64,000 nucleotides of DNA from assembly GCF_001654495.1 (NCBI RefSeq), contig NZ_CP015849.1, positions 7,047,001-7,111,000 on the forward strand, read 5' to 3'. The notes below the pieces were generated by a model. The model was not told where the DNA came from, made no database searches, and was given only the letters and a program-made list of their open reading frames with translations. A program made the translations under genes and the position numbers. This document shows positions 15,852-24,136 of this stretch, piece by piece (the stretch's first letter is position 1; every line of letters starts with the position of its first letter). Origin of the DNA: Streptomyces sp. SAT1. Its GTDB lineage: Bacteria; Actinomycetota; Actinomycetes; Streptomycetales; Streptomycetaceae.

Positions 15852-16952
15852 TCATGCCGAGCGGGTGGTGTCCTCGTGCAGGACCGGGTGGGCGAAGGGC
15901 AGCCCGGCGGCGTAGCGGGCCAGTTCGTCGGCGGCGGCCGCCGCCATACGGTGCAGTTCGCCGCCGAGGGAGCCCGCGACGTGCGGGGTGAGCAGGACGT
16001 TGGGCAGGTCGTACAGCGGGGAGTCGGCGGGCAGCACCTCGGGGACCGTGACGTCCAGGACGGCGTTGAGCCGGCCGGTGCGCAGCTCGTCGACGAGCGC
16101 GTCCTGGTCGACGAGGGAGCCGCGGGAGGTGTTCACCAGGGTCGCGTCGTCGCGGAGCAGGGCGAGCCTGCGGCGGTCGATGAGGTGCCGGGTGCCGGGC
16201 AGTTCGGGCGCGTGCACCGTGACCACGTCGCTCGCCGCGCACAGCGCGTCCAGTTCGACGGAGCGGGCGCCCAGCGCGGCCGCCTCCTCGGCGCCGACGT
16301 AGGGGTCGTGCAGCAGCAGGTCGAGGTCGTGGGGGCGCAGCAGCTCCAGGACCCGGCGCCCGATGCGGGAGGCGCCGACGACACCGACCGTGCGCCGGTA
16401 GTTGCCCGCGCTGCCGTAGGCGGCCAGCCAGTCGTGGGGAGCGCGCCGCGCGCGGTAGTCGTCGCGCATGCGCAGCAGCTGCTTGTTGGCGAGCAGCACC
16501 ACGGCGACCGTGTACTCCGCGACGGGCAGGGCGTTGGCCCAGGCCGCCGAGGTGACCTGGATGCCGCGCCGCCAGCAGGCGTCGGTGATGTGGTGCTTGA
16601 CCGATCCGGCGGCGTGGATGACGGCCCGCAGACGGGGCGCCCGCTCCAGGACGGACTCGTCCAGCGGCGGGCAGCCCCAGCTGCTGACGATGACCTCGCT
16701 CTCGCGCAGCGCGGCGGCGGCGCGCGGCTCGTCGAAGTCGTCGGCGACCAGCGTGGGGTCGAGGTCGGCGAGGGCGGTGAGCCGCTCCAGCGTGCCGGGG
16801 TCGATCAGCCGTGCGGCCAGGTCGCCGTGCATGGCCAGCAGGGTGCGCGGGCGCCGCTGCCCGGGGGTGGCGGTGTGCGGCTGCGCGGCGGGTGCGGTAG
16901 GGGGGTTGGACACTCGGTTCTCCGGTACGTGTGCGGCAGGGGCGGACGTCAT
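15852..16952 (-). CDS. D-2-hydroxyacid dehydrogenase family protein
   Basis: A 366-aa cytosolic oxidoreductase of the NAD-dependent D-2-hydroxyacid dehydrogenase fold. It has a GVVGASRIGRRVLELL nucleotide-binding loop, VNTSRGSLVDQDAL with the catalytic Arg region (NTSRG), a Glu in TVPEVLP, and the catalytic His in LLTPHVAGS. The 45-residue Pro/Ala-rich N-terminus is unusual. Its ATG overlaps the TGA of the upstream permease gene by four bases (16949-16952), so the two are translationally coupled. It probably oxidises or reduces a sugar acid or keto acid derived from the imported substrate; the exact substrate is unknown. Confidence 0.88.
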   Translation of the reverse strand: MTSAPAAHVPENRVSNPPTAPAAQPHTATPGQRRPRTLLAMHGDLAARLIDPGTLERLTALADLDPTLVADDFDEPRAAAALRESEVIVSSWGCPPLDESVLERAPRLRAVIHAAGSVKHHITDACWRRGIQVTSAAWANALPVAEYTVAVVLLANKQLLRMRDDYRARRAPHDWLAAYGSAGNYRRTVGVVGASRIGRRVLELLRPHDLDLLLHDPYVGAEEAAALGARSVELDALCAASDVVTVHAPELPGTRHLIDRRRLALLRDDATLVNTSRGSLVDQDALVDELRTGRLNAVLDVTVPEVLPADSPLYDLPNVLLTPHVAGSLGGELHRMAAAAADELARYAAGLPFAHPVLHEDTTRSA

Positions 16953-17830
16953 TTGACGCTTCCTGCGGTGAGGCCGGCCTTCCAGTGGCGCTGGAGGGCG
17001 ATGAAGGCGATGACCAGCGGGACGATGCCGAGCAGGGAGCCGGTGACGACCAGCGGGTAGTACTCGGGGAAGGCGTGGGTCTGCGTGTTCCAGCTGTACA
17101 GGCCGAGGCTGACGGGGAAGAGCCGGTTGTCGGAGAGCATCACCAGGGGGAGGAAGAAATTGTTCCAGATGGCGGTGAACTGGAACAGGAAGACGGTGAC
17201 GAAGCCGGGCATCACCATGCGCAGGCCCACCGACCAGAAGGTCCGCAGTTCCCCGGCGCCGTCCATGCGGGCGGCCTCCAGGACCTCGCCGGGCACGTAT
17301 CCGGCGCAGAACACCCGCGCCAGATAGACCCCGAACGGATTGACCAGGCTGGGCACGAAGACGGCCCAGAAGGTGTTGACGACCCCGAGTTCGCTCGCCA
17401 GCAGGTACATGGGCAGCGCGAGCGCGGTGGTCGGCACCAGCACGCCGAGCAGGACGAGACCGAAGAGCTGTTCCTTGCCGGGGAAGCTGTAGACGTGGAA
17501 GGCGTAGCCCGCGCAGACGCACACCAGGGCGCACAGCAGGGCGCCGATCCCGGCGTACAGCAGGGAGTTGAGGTACCAGCGGAAGTAGATGCCGTCGCCG
17601 GTGGTGGCGAGGGCGTGCAGGTTGGCGCCCAGGTGCCAGGTGGCGGGGGAGAGGCTGCGGCCGCCGAGCAGGTCGCCGGTGTTCTTGGCGGCGGCGGTCA
17701 GCAGCCAGACCAGCGGCAGCAGCGTGTAGGCGGTGGCCAGCACCAGGGCGCCGTTGACGGCCGCCTTGGACAGCGACCAGGGGCGGCCGCGGTCGCGCGG
17801 GGCGCCGGGCTCTGCGGTGGCGGTGGTCAT
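16949..17830 (-). CDS. Carbohydrate ABC transporter permease (MalG-type)
   Basis: A 293-aa inner membrane protein with six predicted helices and the EAA loop EVLEAARMDGAGELRTFWSVGLRM, which docks the ATPase. The final NHxxx-type segment (IAFIALQRHWKAGLTAGSVK) is the usual MalG/CUT1 C-terminus, where FxxGLTxGAVK contacts the ATPase. Its ATG overlaps the TGA of the first permease by four bases. No ATPase gene is in this operon, so a shared MsiK-type ATPase encoded elsewhere is the likely energy source, as is standard in Streptomyces. Confidence 0.92.
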   Translation of the reverse strand: MTTATAEPGAPRDRGRPWSLSKAAVNGALVLATAYTLLPLVWLLTAAAKNTGDLLGGRSLSPATWHLGANLHALATTGDGIYFRWYLNSLLYAGIGALLCALVCVCAGYAFHVYSFPGKEQLFGLVLLGVLVPTTALALPMYLLASELGVVNTFWAVFVPSLVNPFGVYLARVFCAGYVPGEVLEAARMDGAGELRTFWSVGLRMVMPGFVTVFLFQFTAIWNNFFLPLVMLSDNRLFPVSLGLYSWNTQTHAFPEYYPLVVTGSLLGIVPLVIAFIALQRHWKAGLTAGSVK

Positions 17831-18807
17831 GCGGCGGCCTCCGTGGCGTGCTGGGACCGGGTCCGCCGGCCCCGGCCGCGGGTGGCGCGGGTGACGACGA
17901 AGGAGAGCGCGGCGGCGGCCAGCGCCAGCAGGACGGAGGACGCGGCGGCCAGGCCGTAGTCGTGCCGTTCGAACGCCGCGGTGTAGGCGTACATGTTGGG
18001 GGACCAGGTGGAGACGACGCTCGGGGTGGTGCCGTGCAGGATCACCGGCTCGGTGAACAGCTGGAGCGAGCCGATGACGGTGAACAGGCCCACCACCGTG
18101 AGCGAGGAGCGGATGAGCGGGACCTTGATGCTGAGGGCGGTGCGCAGCGGCCCGGCGCCGTCGACGACGGCGGCCTCCAGGACCTCGCGCGGAATGGCCT
18201 GGAGCGCGGCGAAGAAGATCACCATGTTGTAGCCGGTCCACTCCCACACCGCCATGTTGACGACGGCGGGCAGCGGGTGCCCGAGCAGATCGGTCTGTCC
18301 GCCGAAGGAGTTCAGCGCGTCGATCACCGGGCTGATGCCGGGGGTGTACAGGTACACCCACACCAGCGCGGCGATGGTGCCGGGCACCGCGTGCGGCAGG
18401 AACAGCGCGAGCTGGAAGAAGCGGCGGGCCCTGACCAGCGCGGAGTCCAGCAGCAGGGCCAGCGCGAGGGCCAGCGCCATCATCAGCGGGATGTACAGCA
18501 GGCAGTACTGGAGGAGGTTCGAGAACCCGGCCCGGAAGGCGGCGTCGCCCAGGGCCCGGGTGTAGTTGCCGAGGCCGGTGAAGACGGTCTCGCCGCCGCC
18601 GAAGCCGAGGCCGGAGCGGTGCTCGGCGTACAGGCTCAGATGGACGGCGTAGCCGATCGGCACCAGCGTGACGGCGGTGAAGAGCAGGAAGAACGGCGCG
18701 AGCAGCACGGCGGGCGCCGCGAACCGCCGCCGCCGCGGCCGGGGGGCGGCGGCGCGCGGGGACGCGGCGGGCAGCGCGCGGGCCGCCGTGGGGGAGGCGG
18801 GCGTCAT
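17827..18807 (-). CDS. Carbohydrate ABC transporter permease (MalF-type)
   Basis: A 326-aa permease with six predicted helices after a basic Pro/Arg-rich N-terminus. The EAA loop is EVLEAAVVDGAGPLRTALSIKVPLI. It pairs with the next permease to form the membrane channel of a CUT1-type sugar importer. The ATG at 18807 overlaps the TGA of the substrate-binding protein gene by four bases, giving strict translational coupling through the operon. Confidence 0.92.
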   Translation of the reverse strand: MTPASPTAARALPAASPRAAAPRPRRRRFAAPAVLLAPFFLLFTAVTLVPIGYAVHLSLYAEHRSGLGFGGGETVFTGLGNYTRALGDAAFRAGFSNLLQYCLLYIPLMMALALALALLLDSALVRARRFFQLALFLPHAVPGTIAALVWVYLYTPGISPVIDALNSFGGQTDLLGHPLPAVVNMAVWEWTGYNMVIFFAALQAIPREVLEAAVVDGAGPLRTALSIKVPLIRSSLTVVGLFTVIGSLQLFTEPVILHGTTPSVVSTWSPNMYAYTAAFERHDYGLAAASSVLLALAAAALSFVVTRATRGRGRRTRSQHATEAAA

Positions 18808-20147
18808 CGCGTGGCGACCTTCAGACCGCGGTTCTTCATCTCGGAGAGGGTGTCCTTCTGCGCGGTGGCCAGCGCCTGGGCGATGGTGCCGGAACGGCTG
18901 GAGAGCTTGCCGAAGGAGTCCTTGAGGGAGTTGTTGGTGACGCCCATCGCCGGTCCCCAGGTCCACTTCCGCCCGATGGACTGCGCGCCGCTCTTGTAGA
19001 GGGCGTAGATGTCCTGGCCGCCGTAGAAGTCGGTGGCGAAGGCCTTGGCGGCGACCGGGACCAGCTCGGGGTCGGCGGGGTAGGCCGAGGAGTCGCCGGA
19101 GGAGATACGGGCCTGGATGCCCTGGGCGGTCGTGGTGGCCCAGGTGGCGAACTCCACGGCGGCCTTCGCCTTCTTGCTGTCCTTGGAGACGGCGAAGGTG
19201 CTGCCGCCGAGCATGCCGCTGGCCGGGGCGCCGTTCCAGGAGGGCAGCGGGGCGACGGCCCACTTGCCGGACTGGTCCTTGGGCAGGGTGCCCTTCAGCA
19301 CGCCGCCGCCCCAGGAGGCGCCCAGGTAGCCGGCGGTCTGCCCCTTCTGGAGCGAGGCCGTCCACTGCTGGCTGAAGGAGGGCTCCACCCGCACCAGGTC
19401 GTCGTCGATCATCTTCTGCCAGTAGGCGGCGACCTTCTGGGTGCCGGGCCCGTCCACGCTCACCTGCCAGGAGTCGCCCGAGGTGCCGAACCAGGGCGCC
19501 CCGGCCTGCCACGCCATCGCCTCGAAGGTGGTCGGGTCATCGGGGAAGAAGGTGGCGATCCGGCTGTCCGGCTCGGCCTGCTTCAGCTTCTCGGCGGCCG
19601 TGCGGAACTCGTCCCAGGTGGCGGGGGGCTTGATGCCGGCCTTGGCGAACAGGTCCTTGCGGTAGTAGAAGACCTGCGGCGCGGCGTCCAGCGGCAGCGC
19701 GTACGTGGCACCGCCGAGCGTGGTCAGCTGCACCGCCTGCGGCAGGTACTTGCCCTTGAGACCCGCGTCGACGTACTCGCTGATGTCCTGTACGGCGCCC
19801 TGGCTGACGAAGTCGGGCAGCTGCGGGTACTCGACGTTGAAGACGTCGGGCGCGTTGCCCGCCTTGACCGCGTTGGACAGCTTCGCGTAGCCGCCGGCCG
19901 AACCGGAGGGGATCTCCTCGTAGCTGACGTGGACGTCCTTGTGCGAGGAGTTGAAGGCGTCCACCACCTGCTTGGTGCCCTTGGCCCAGCCCCAGAACGT
20001 GATGTCGACGGGCTTGCCCGCTCCCGCGGCCGGGCCGTCGTCGTCGCCCGAGCCGCAGGCGGCCAGGAGGGTGGCGGACAGGGTGGCGGCGGTGAGCGCG
20101 GCGGCGGCTCGGCGGACTCTGCGACTGCGGGCGGGGGCAGCGGACAT
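18804..20147 (-). CDS. Sugar ABC transporter substrate-binding lipoprotein
   Basis: A 447-aa family 1 solute-binding protein. The signal peptide ends in the lipobox LLAAC, so the mature protein is anchored at the outer face of the membrane by its Cys. DITFWGWAKGTKQVVDAFN and GNAPDVFNVEYPQLPDFVSQG are typical N-lobe motifs of sugar-binding proteins. The ATG at 20147 has AGGAG seven bases upstream. It heads the operon of importer and dehydrogenase and is expressed from a promoter with a CGATCGA operator in its spacer. The neighbouring DUF2264 and beta-helix proteins suggest a polysaccharide-derived oligosaccharide. Confidence 0.92.
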   Translation of the reverse strand: MSAAPARSRRVRRAAAALTAATLSATLLAACGSGDDDGPAAGAGKPVDITFWGWAKGTKQVVDAFNSSHKDVHVSYEEIPSGSAGGYAKLSNAVKAGNAPDVFNVEYPQLPDFVSQGAVQDISEYVDAGLKGKYLPQAVQLTTLGGATYALPLDAAPQVFYYRKDLFAKAGIKPPATWDEFRTAAEKLKQAEPDSRIATFFPDDPTTFEAMAWQAGAPWFGTSGDSWQVSVDGPGTQKVAAYWQKMIDDDLVRVEPSFSQQWTASLQKGQTAGYLGASWGGGVLKGTLPKDQSGKWAVAPLPSWNGAPASGMLGGSTFAVSKDSKKAKAAVEFATWATTTAQGIQARISSGDSSAYPADPELVPVAAKAFATDFYGGQDIYALYKSGAQSIGRKWTWGPAMGVTNNSLKDSFGKLSSRSGTIAQALATAQKDTLSEMKNRGLKVATR

Positions 20148-20248
20148 GGCTCGGCTCCTGGGGAACGAGACGGGTGGAAGGTGCCCGGTGCGGATCCGGT
20201 GACGACGACGCCTGCCGGACTCCGTGGCCGTCGGGCCCGGGTAGGCAC

Positions 20249-20419
20249 ATCTTGGGAACACTTCCGATCGAAGTCAATACCTTCCGATCGAACGATCGAA
20301 TCTGATCAATTGGCGGGGGCGTCCGAGCGGGCGCACTCTGCGGATTTCGTGGCAACCCGCCGCCATAGACAGATCATTCGATCGATCGCATTGACGATCG
20401 ATCGCCCGGCTCCTAGATT
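20249..20419. promoter_or_regulatory. Divergent promoters with CGATCGA operators
   Basis: Minus-strand promoter: TTGACT (complement of 20272-20277), 17-bp spacer, CAAGAT (20249-20254). Plus-strand promoter: TTGACG at 20391-20396, 17-bp spacer, TAGATT at 20414-20419. Each spacer holds an operator-like sequence: TTCCGATCGAA at 20262-20272 (repeated exactly at 20282-20292, a 20-bp step) and CGATCGATCG at 20395-20404 (also at 20379-20388). A further pair CGATCGAA / GATCAATT is at 20293-20311. The arrangement suggests a repressor that blocks RNA polymerase at both promoters. Confidence 0.75.
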
Positions 20420-20447
20420 CGGCACCCCCGAGCCAGGAGCCCCCGCC

Positions 20448-22451
20448 ATGCCGCTGCCCCCCTTCCCGCCCGAGGACCGCGTCCGCAGCCCGTACACCGG
20501 CTGGACCCGCGCCCACTGGGAGGCGGCGGCGGACGGACTGCTCGCCGCGGTGGCACCGCACGCCGGACCGGAACACGCGCTGATCTCCCTGCCGGGGCCG
20601 CGCCCGAGCCGGTCGGGACCGCGCTCGGACGGCCTGGAGGGGTACGCCCGTACGTTCCTGCTGGCCGCCCTGCGTGTCACGGGCGCCGCCGGGCACGACC
20701 CGCTGGGCCTGCTCGACCGGTACGCCGAAGGGCTGGCCGCGGGCACCCGGTCGCCCACCACCGAGACGGAGCTGACCGGCCGCGACCCGGTGGCCTGGCC
20801 CGCCGTCACCGACCGGGGCCAGGCCATGGTCGAGGCCGCCTCGGTCGCGCTCGCGCTGCGTCTGACCCGCCCCTGGCTGTGGGACCGCCTGCCCGCCGCG
20901 GTCCGCACCCGCGCCGCCGACTGGCTCGCCGGCGCGCTGCGCCACACCCCCGTCGACAACAACTGGTGGCTCTTCCAGGTCACCGTCGGCGGCTTCCTCG
21001 CCGGGACCGGCCACCACACCGAGGCCGCCGAGGAAGCCGTCACACGGGGACTGGCCCGGATCGAGCGGTGGTACCTGGGCGACGGCTGGTACACCGACGG
21101 CCGCCCGCGCGCCGTCGACCACTACAACGGCTGGGCCTTCCACCTCTACCCCGCCCTGCACGCCCACCTGGCGGGCGACGAGCAGCTCCTGGCCCGCCAC
21201 GGCGCCCGCCTGGAGGCCCATCTGCGGAGCTTCGCGCACACCTTCGGCGGTGACGGGGCCCCGCTGCACCAGGGCCGCTCGCTGATCTACCGCTTCGCCT
21301 CGGCCGCCGCGCTGTGGACCGGCGCCCTGACCGGCCACACCCCGCTGACGCCGGGGACCACCCGGCGCCTCGCCTCCGGCGCGCTGCGCCACTTCCTCGA
21401 CCGGGGCGCCGTGGACGAGCACGGCCTGCTCACGCTCGGCTGGCACGGCCCCTGCCCGCCGCTGGTGCAGTCGTACTCGGGCCCGGCCTCGCCGTACTGG
21501 GCGAGCAAGGGCTTCCTCGGCCTGCTGCTGCCCGCTGACCACCCGGTGTGGACCGACCCGGAGGAGCCCGCGCCCGCCGAACGGGCCGACACCGTGCTGG
21601 GGCTGCCCGCGCCGGGCCGGCTGATCCAGTCCACCGCGGCGGACGGACTGGTCCGGGTGCACAACCACGGCAGCGACGACCAGCCCGCCGACGAGGTGCT
21701 GGCGGACGACCCGCTGTACTCCCGCTTGGCGCACTCCACCGCCACCGGGCCGGTCTTCGAGGGGACGGCCGACAACCACTTCGCGCTGCTCGACGGCGAC
21801 GAGGCGAGCGAGCGCGGCCCGATCCGCCCGCTCGGCGCCGGGCCGGGCTGGGCCGCCTCCGCCCACCGGCCCCGGATCCGGGGTGCCGAGCTGCCCGGCA
21901 CCGCCGTCACCTCCCTCGTCCTCGCCGACGGCGCCCTGGAGGTGCACGCGCACCTGGTCCGCGGTGCCGCCGCCGGGACCGCCGTACGGCACACCGGCTG
22001 GGCCGTGGCCGGGGAGGCGGTGGAGACGGCGGCCGGCGACGGCCGGGTGCGGGCCCGCGCCACCGTGCCCGCACCCGGTTGCGGACCGGAGGCCGCCCCG
22101 GACCCGGCCGCCGCACGGGTGCTGGTGTCCGAGGCCGTCGCCCTGCACGGCTTCGGCGGCGCGGCGGCGCACGCCCTGCCCGCCGGTACCGCCTTCGGGC
22201 CGTGCGGGGCGGTACCGGTGCTCACCGGCACCGTGACGGGCGAGGAGTGCCTGTTCGTCTCGCTGCTGCGGCTGAGCGGCACGGACACCGCCGCGCCGCC
22301 CGCCGCGCGGACCACCGTCACCGCCGCCCCCGGGGGCCACCGGCTGGTCGTCCACTGGCCCGACGGGGGCGGCACCGCGGCGCTGCTCCACGCGGACGGT
22401 GTCACCGTGACACCGTCCGCGCCCGGCGGCTACAGCCCGGGGCCCTCGTAG
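20448..22451 (+). CDS. DUF2264 domain-containing protein
   Basis: A 667-aa protein without a signal peptide, so predicted cytosolic. The N-terminal 390 residues resemble the DUF2264 alpha/alpha-barrel region (YTGWTRAHWEAAADGLL, VDNNWWLFQVTVGGFL, WYTDGRPRAVDHYNGWAFHLY, GPASPYWASKGF), followed by a C-terminal beta-rich domain like that of polysaccharide lyases and barrel hydrolases. DUF2264 proteins sit in sugar-use loci; some relatives may be glucuronidases, but I cannot assign activity. The ATG has AGGAG eight bases upstream. It is divergent from the importer operon under shared operator sequences, so it probably processes the imported oligosaccharide. Confidence 0.82.
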   Translation: MPLPPFPPEDRVRSPYTGWTRAHWEAAADGLLAAVAPHAGPEHALISLPGPRPSRSGPRSDGLEGYARTFLLAALRVTGAAGHDPLGLLDRYAEGLAAGTRSPTTETELTGRDPVAWPAVTDRGQAMVEAASVALALRLTRPWLWDRLPAAVRTRAADWLAGALRHTPVDNNWWLFQVTVGGFLAGTGHHTEAAEEAVTRGLARIERWYLGDGWYTDGRPRAVDHYNGWAFHLYPALHAHLAGDEQLLARHGARLEAHLRSFAHTFGGDGAPLHQGRSLIYRFASAAALWTGALTGHTPLTPGTTRRLASGALRHFLDRGAVDEHGLLTLGWHGPCPPLVQSYSGPASPYWASKGFLGLLLPADHPVWTDPEEPAPAERADTVLGLPAPGRLIQSTAADGLVRVHNHGSDDQPADEVLADDPLYSRLAHSTATGPVFEGTADNHFALLDGDEASERGPIRPLGAGPGWAASAHRPRIRGAELPGTAVTSLVLADGALEVHAHLVRGAAAGTAVRHTGWAVAGEAVETAAGDGRVRARATVPAPGCGPEAAPDPAAARVLVSEAVALHGFGGAAAHALPAGTAFGPCGAVPVLTGTVTGEECLFVSLLRLSGTDTAAPPAARTTVTAAPGGHRLVVHWPDGGGTAALLHADGVTVTPSAPGGYSPGPS

Positions 22452-23932
22452 GCGCCGCGGTTGGGCTTGGCCGTGGCGGACACCGGCGTGCCCCAGTAGT
22501 CGCGGCCGCCGTTGTCGGCGACGACCCCGCCGTTGCGCAGCGCGGGCGAGGCGGCCGTGAGCCGGTAGCCCGCAGCGGATTCCAGGGTGTCGCCGCCGGT
22601 GCCGGGGGCGACGAAGCCCGGGTCGCCCACGATGCCGTTGGCCGTGGGGCGCGGCACGCCCTGGAAGACGTTCCACTGCCAGGAGACCCCGGCCCCGGTG
22701 GGCAGCCGGGAGTCCGCGCGGCCCACCCAGATGTTGTTCTCCAGCAGGCTGTTGGCGGGCACGCTGATGTCGAGCCCGCGGTCCGGGCAGTAGACGACGT
22801 TGTTGTGGAAGAGCAGCGCCGACCGGCCGCCCGAGGCGCCCACCATGCGGCAGTCGTTCTCGGAGACGTTGTAGCGCACCACTTCGGTGGCGCCGCCGCT
22901 GGTCCCGCAGCCGTCGCAGTCCAGGAAGAGGCCGCCCGCGTTGTCGCGGCTGAAGTTGTACTGCACCGTGCAGTGCCCGGTGTTGCCCCAGTCGCAGTCG
23001 AACGCCTCGCTGTCGTAGGCCGACATGACGCTGCCGTAGACGGCGTTCTTCTGGATCACGGCGTCGTGGTCGCCGAGCACCCAGATCCCGGCGAAGTTGC
23101 CGCCGGTCCACGGATAGGTGCCGGTGCCCAGGGCGGCCGCGGTGTTGTACTCGATCAGCGGCGACTCGGCGTAGGAGACGATGATGCCGTCGCCGCCCAC
23201 CGCGCTGACGGTGTTGTGGTCGACGAGGACGTCGTGGCCCAGGAGGGTGTTGGCCGCGCCGACGCGGACCTTGATGCCTCCGCCGCCGCAGTTTCCGACC
23301 CGGGTGCGGTGGATGTGGACCCCCGCCAGCAGGGAGCCGGTGCCGGACACGCCGGTGCGGATGCAGGCGGACTGGGAGAACGCCGTGGCGTGCGTCGCCT
23401 TGTTCGTCTCGCCCGCCACGCCGTCGACGATCAGCCCGTCGACGTCGAACCCGGAGTGCGTACGGCCGTCCGTGGACTCGATGAGCAGGCCCTGCCGCTG
23501 GGCGAGGGTGCTCGCCGGATCGGTCAGCCTGATCGCTCCGATGCGCCAGTGGTCCTGGTCCCGCAGGTGCAGCGCGTTCTCGGCGCCGCCCGCGTCGACG
23601 ACCGGGGCGGCACCGCTGCCGTAGGGCGCGATGGTGACGGGCGCGGCCGCGGTGCCGCTGCCGTGCGGGGTCAGCGTGCCGTGGCAGGTCGTGCCCGCGG
23701 CCAGGGCCAGGGTGTCCCCGGGCCGGAACGTCAGGGCGGCGACCGAGGCCAGGGAGTTGTACGGGGAGTCGAGCGAGCCGGTACCGTCGGTGGACCGCGA
23801 GCAGTCCAGGTGGACGGTGGTGCCGGCGAGGGCGGGGGAGAGGGCGGCCGCCGGGGCGGGGGATGGGGCGAGGGCGCCGGCCGCGGCCAGGGCGACCGCG
23901 ACGAGACCTGTCCCGAGGGTTCTGAGGCTCAT
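22430..23932 (-). CDS. Secreted right-handed beta-helix protein, lyase-like
   Basis: A 500-aa secreted protein. A Sec signal peptide (about residues 1-30) is followed by a parallel beta-helix with repeated NxV/NxI turns (HVDHNTV, IEYNTAA, IQKNAVYG, VQYNFSRDNAGG, VRYNVSENDC, LFHNNVVYC, LENNIWVG), as in pectate lyase and chondroitinase-B-like proteins. It most likely cuts or binds an extracellular polysaccharide whose fragments feed the neighbouring importer. Its last 22 bp overlap the end of the convergent DUF2264 gene. The ATG at 23932 has GGAGGAGC. The promoter carries the same CGATCGA element as the importer operon. Confidence 0.85.
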   Translation of the reverse strand: MSLRTLGTGLVAVALAAAGALAPSPAPAAALSPALAGTTVHLDCSRSTDGTGSLDSPYNSLASVAALTFRPGDTLALAAGTTCHGTLTPHGSGTAAAPVTIAPYGSGAAPVVDAGGAENALHLRDQDHWRIGAIRLTDPASTLAQRQGLLIESTDGRTHSGFDVDGLIVDGVAGETNKATHATAFSQSACIRTGVSGTGSLLAGVHIHRTRVGNCGGGGIKVRVGAANTLLGHDVLVDHNTVSAVGGDGIIVSYAESPLIEYNTAAALGTGTYPWTGGNFAGIWVLGDHDAVIQKNAVYGSVMSAYDSEAFDCDWGNTGHCTVQYNFSRDNAGGLFLDCDGCGTSGGATEVVRYNVSENDCRMVGASGGRSALLFHNNVVYCPDRGLDISVPANSLLENNIWVGRADSRLPTGAGVSWQWNVFQGVPRPTANGIVGDPGFVAPGTGGDTLESAAGYRLTAASPALRNGGVVADNGGRDYWGTPVSATAKPNRGAYEGPGL

Positions 23933-23968
23933 GAAGGATGCTCCTCCGGGCTGCTGGTGGGGGCCCAG

Positions 23969-24092
23969 AAGCTAGGAGCGCCGCCCGATCGAGTCAATAC
24001 AAATAAACAAGGCGATCGAATATCGATCAATTTTGGCGATGATCGAGCTTGAGTGACCGAGAGTTGAGCACTAGATCAATCGGGTATCGAAT
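23969..24092. promoter_or_regulatory. Operator-rich divergent promoter region
   Basis: The minus-strand promoter is TTGACT (complement of 23992-23997), 17-bp spacer, TAGCTT (23969-23974), with CGATCG at 23986-23991 right after the -35, as at 20262. Further CGATCGA-like elements are at 24012-24030 (GCGATCGAA, then TCGATCAA, a near match to the pair at 20293-20311) and 24040-24047. A weaker plus-strand promoter, TTGAGC at 24064-24069 and TCGAAT at 24087-24092, may drive the regulator gene. Confidence 0.7.
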
Positions 24093-24136
24093 GATAGCCT
24101 CGACGAGGAGTCAGACCAGCTGAGAAAGGGACCGTC

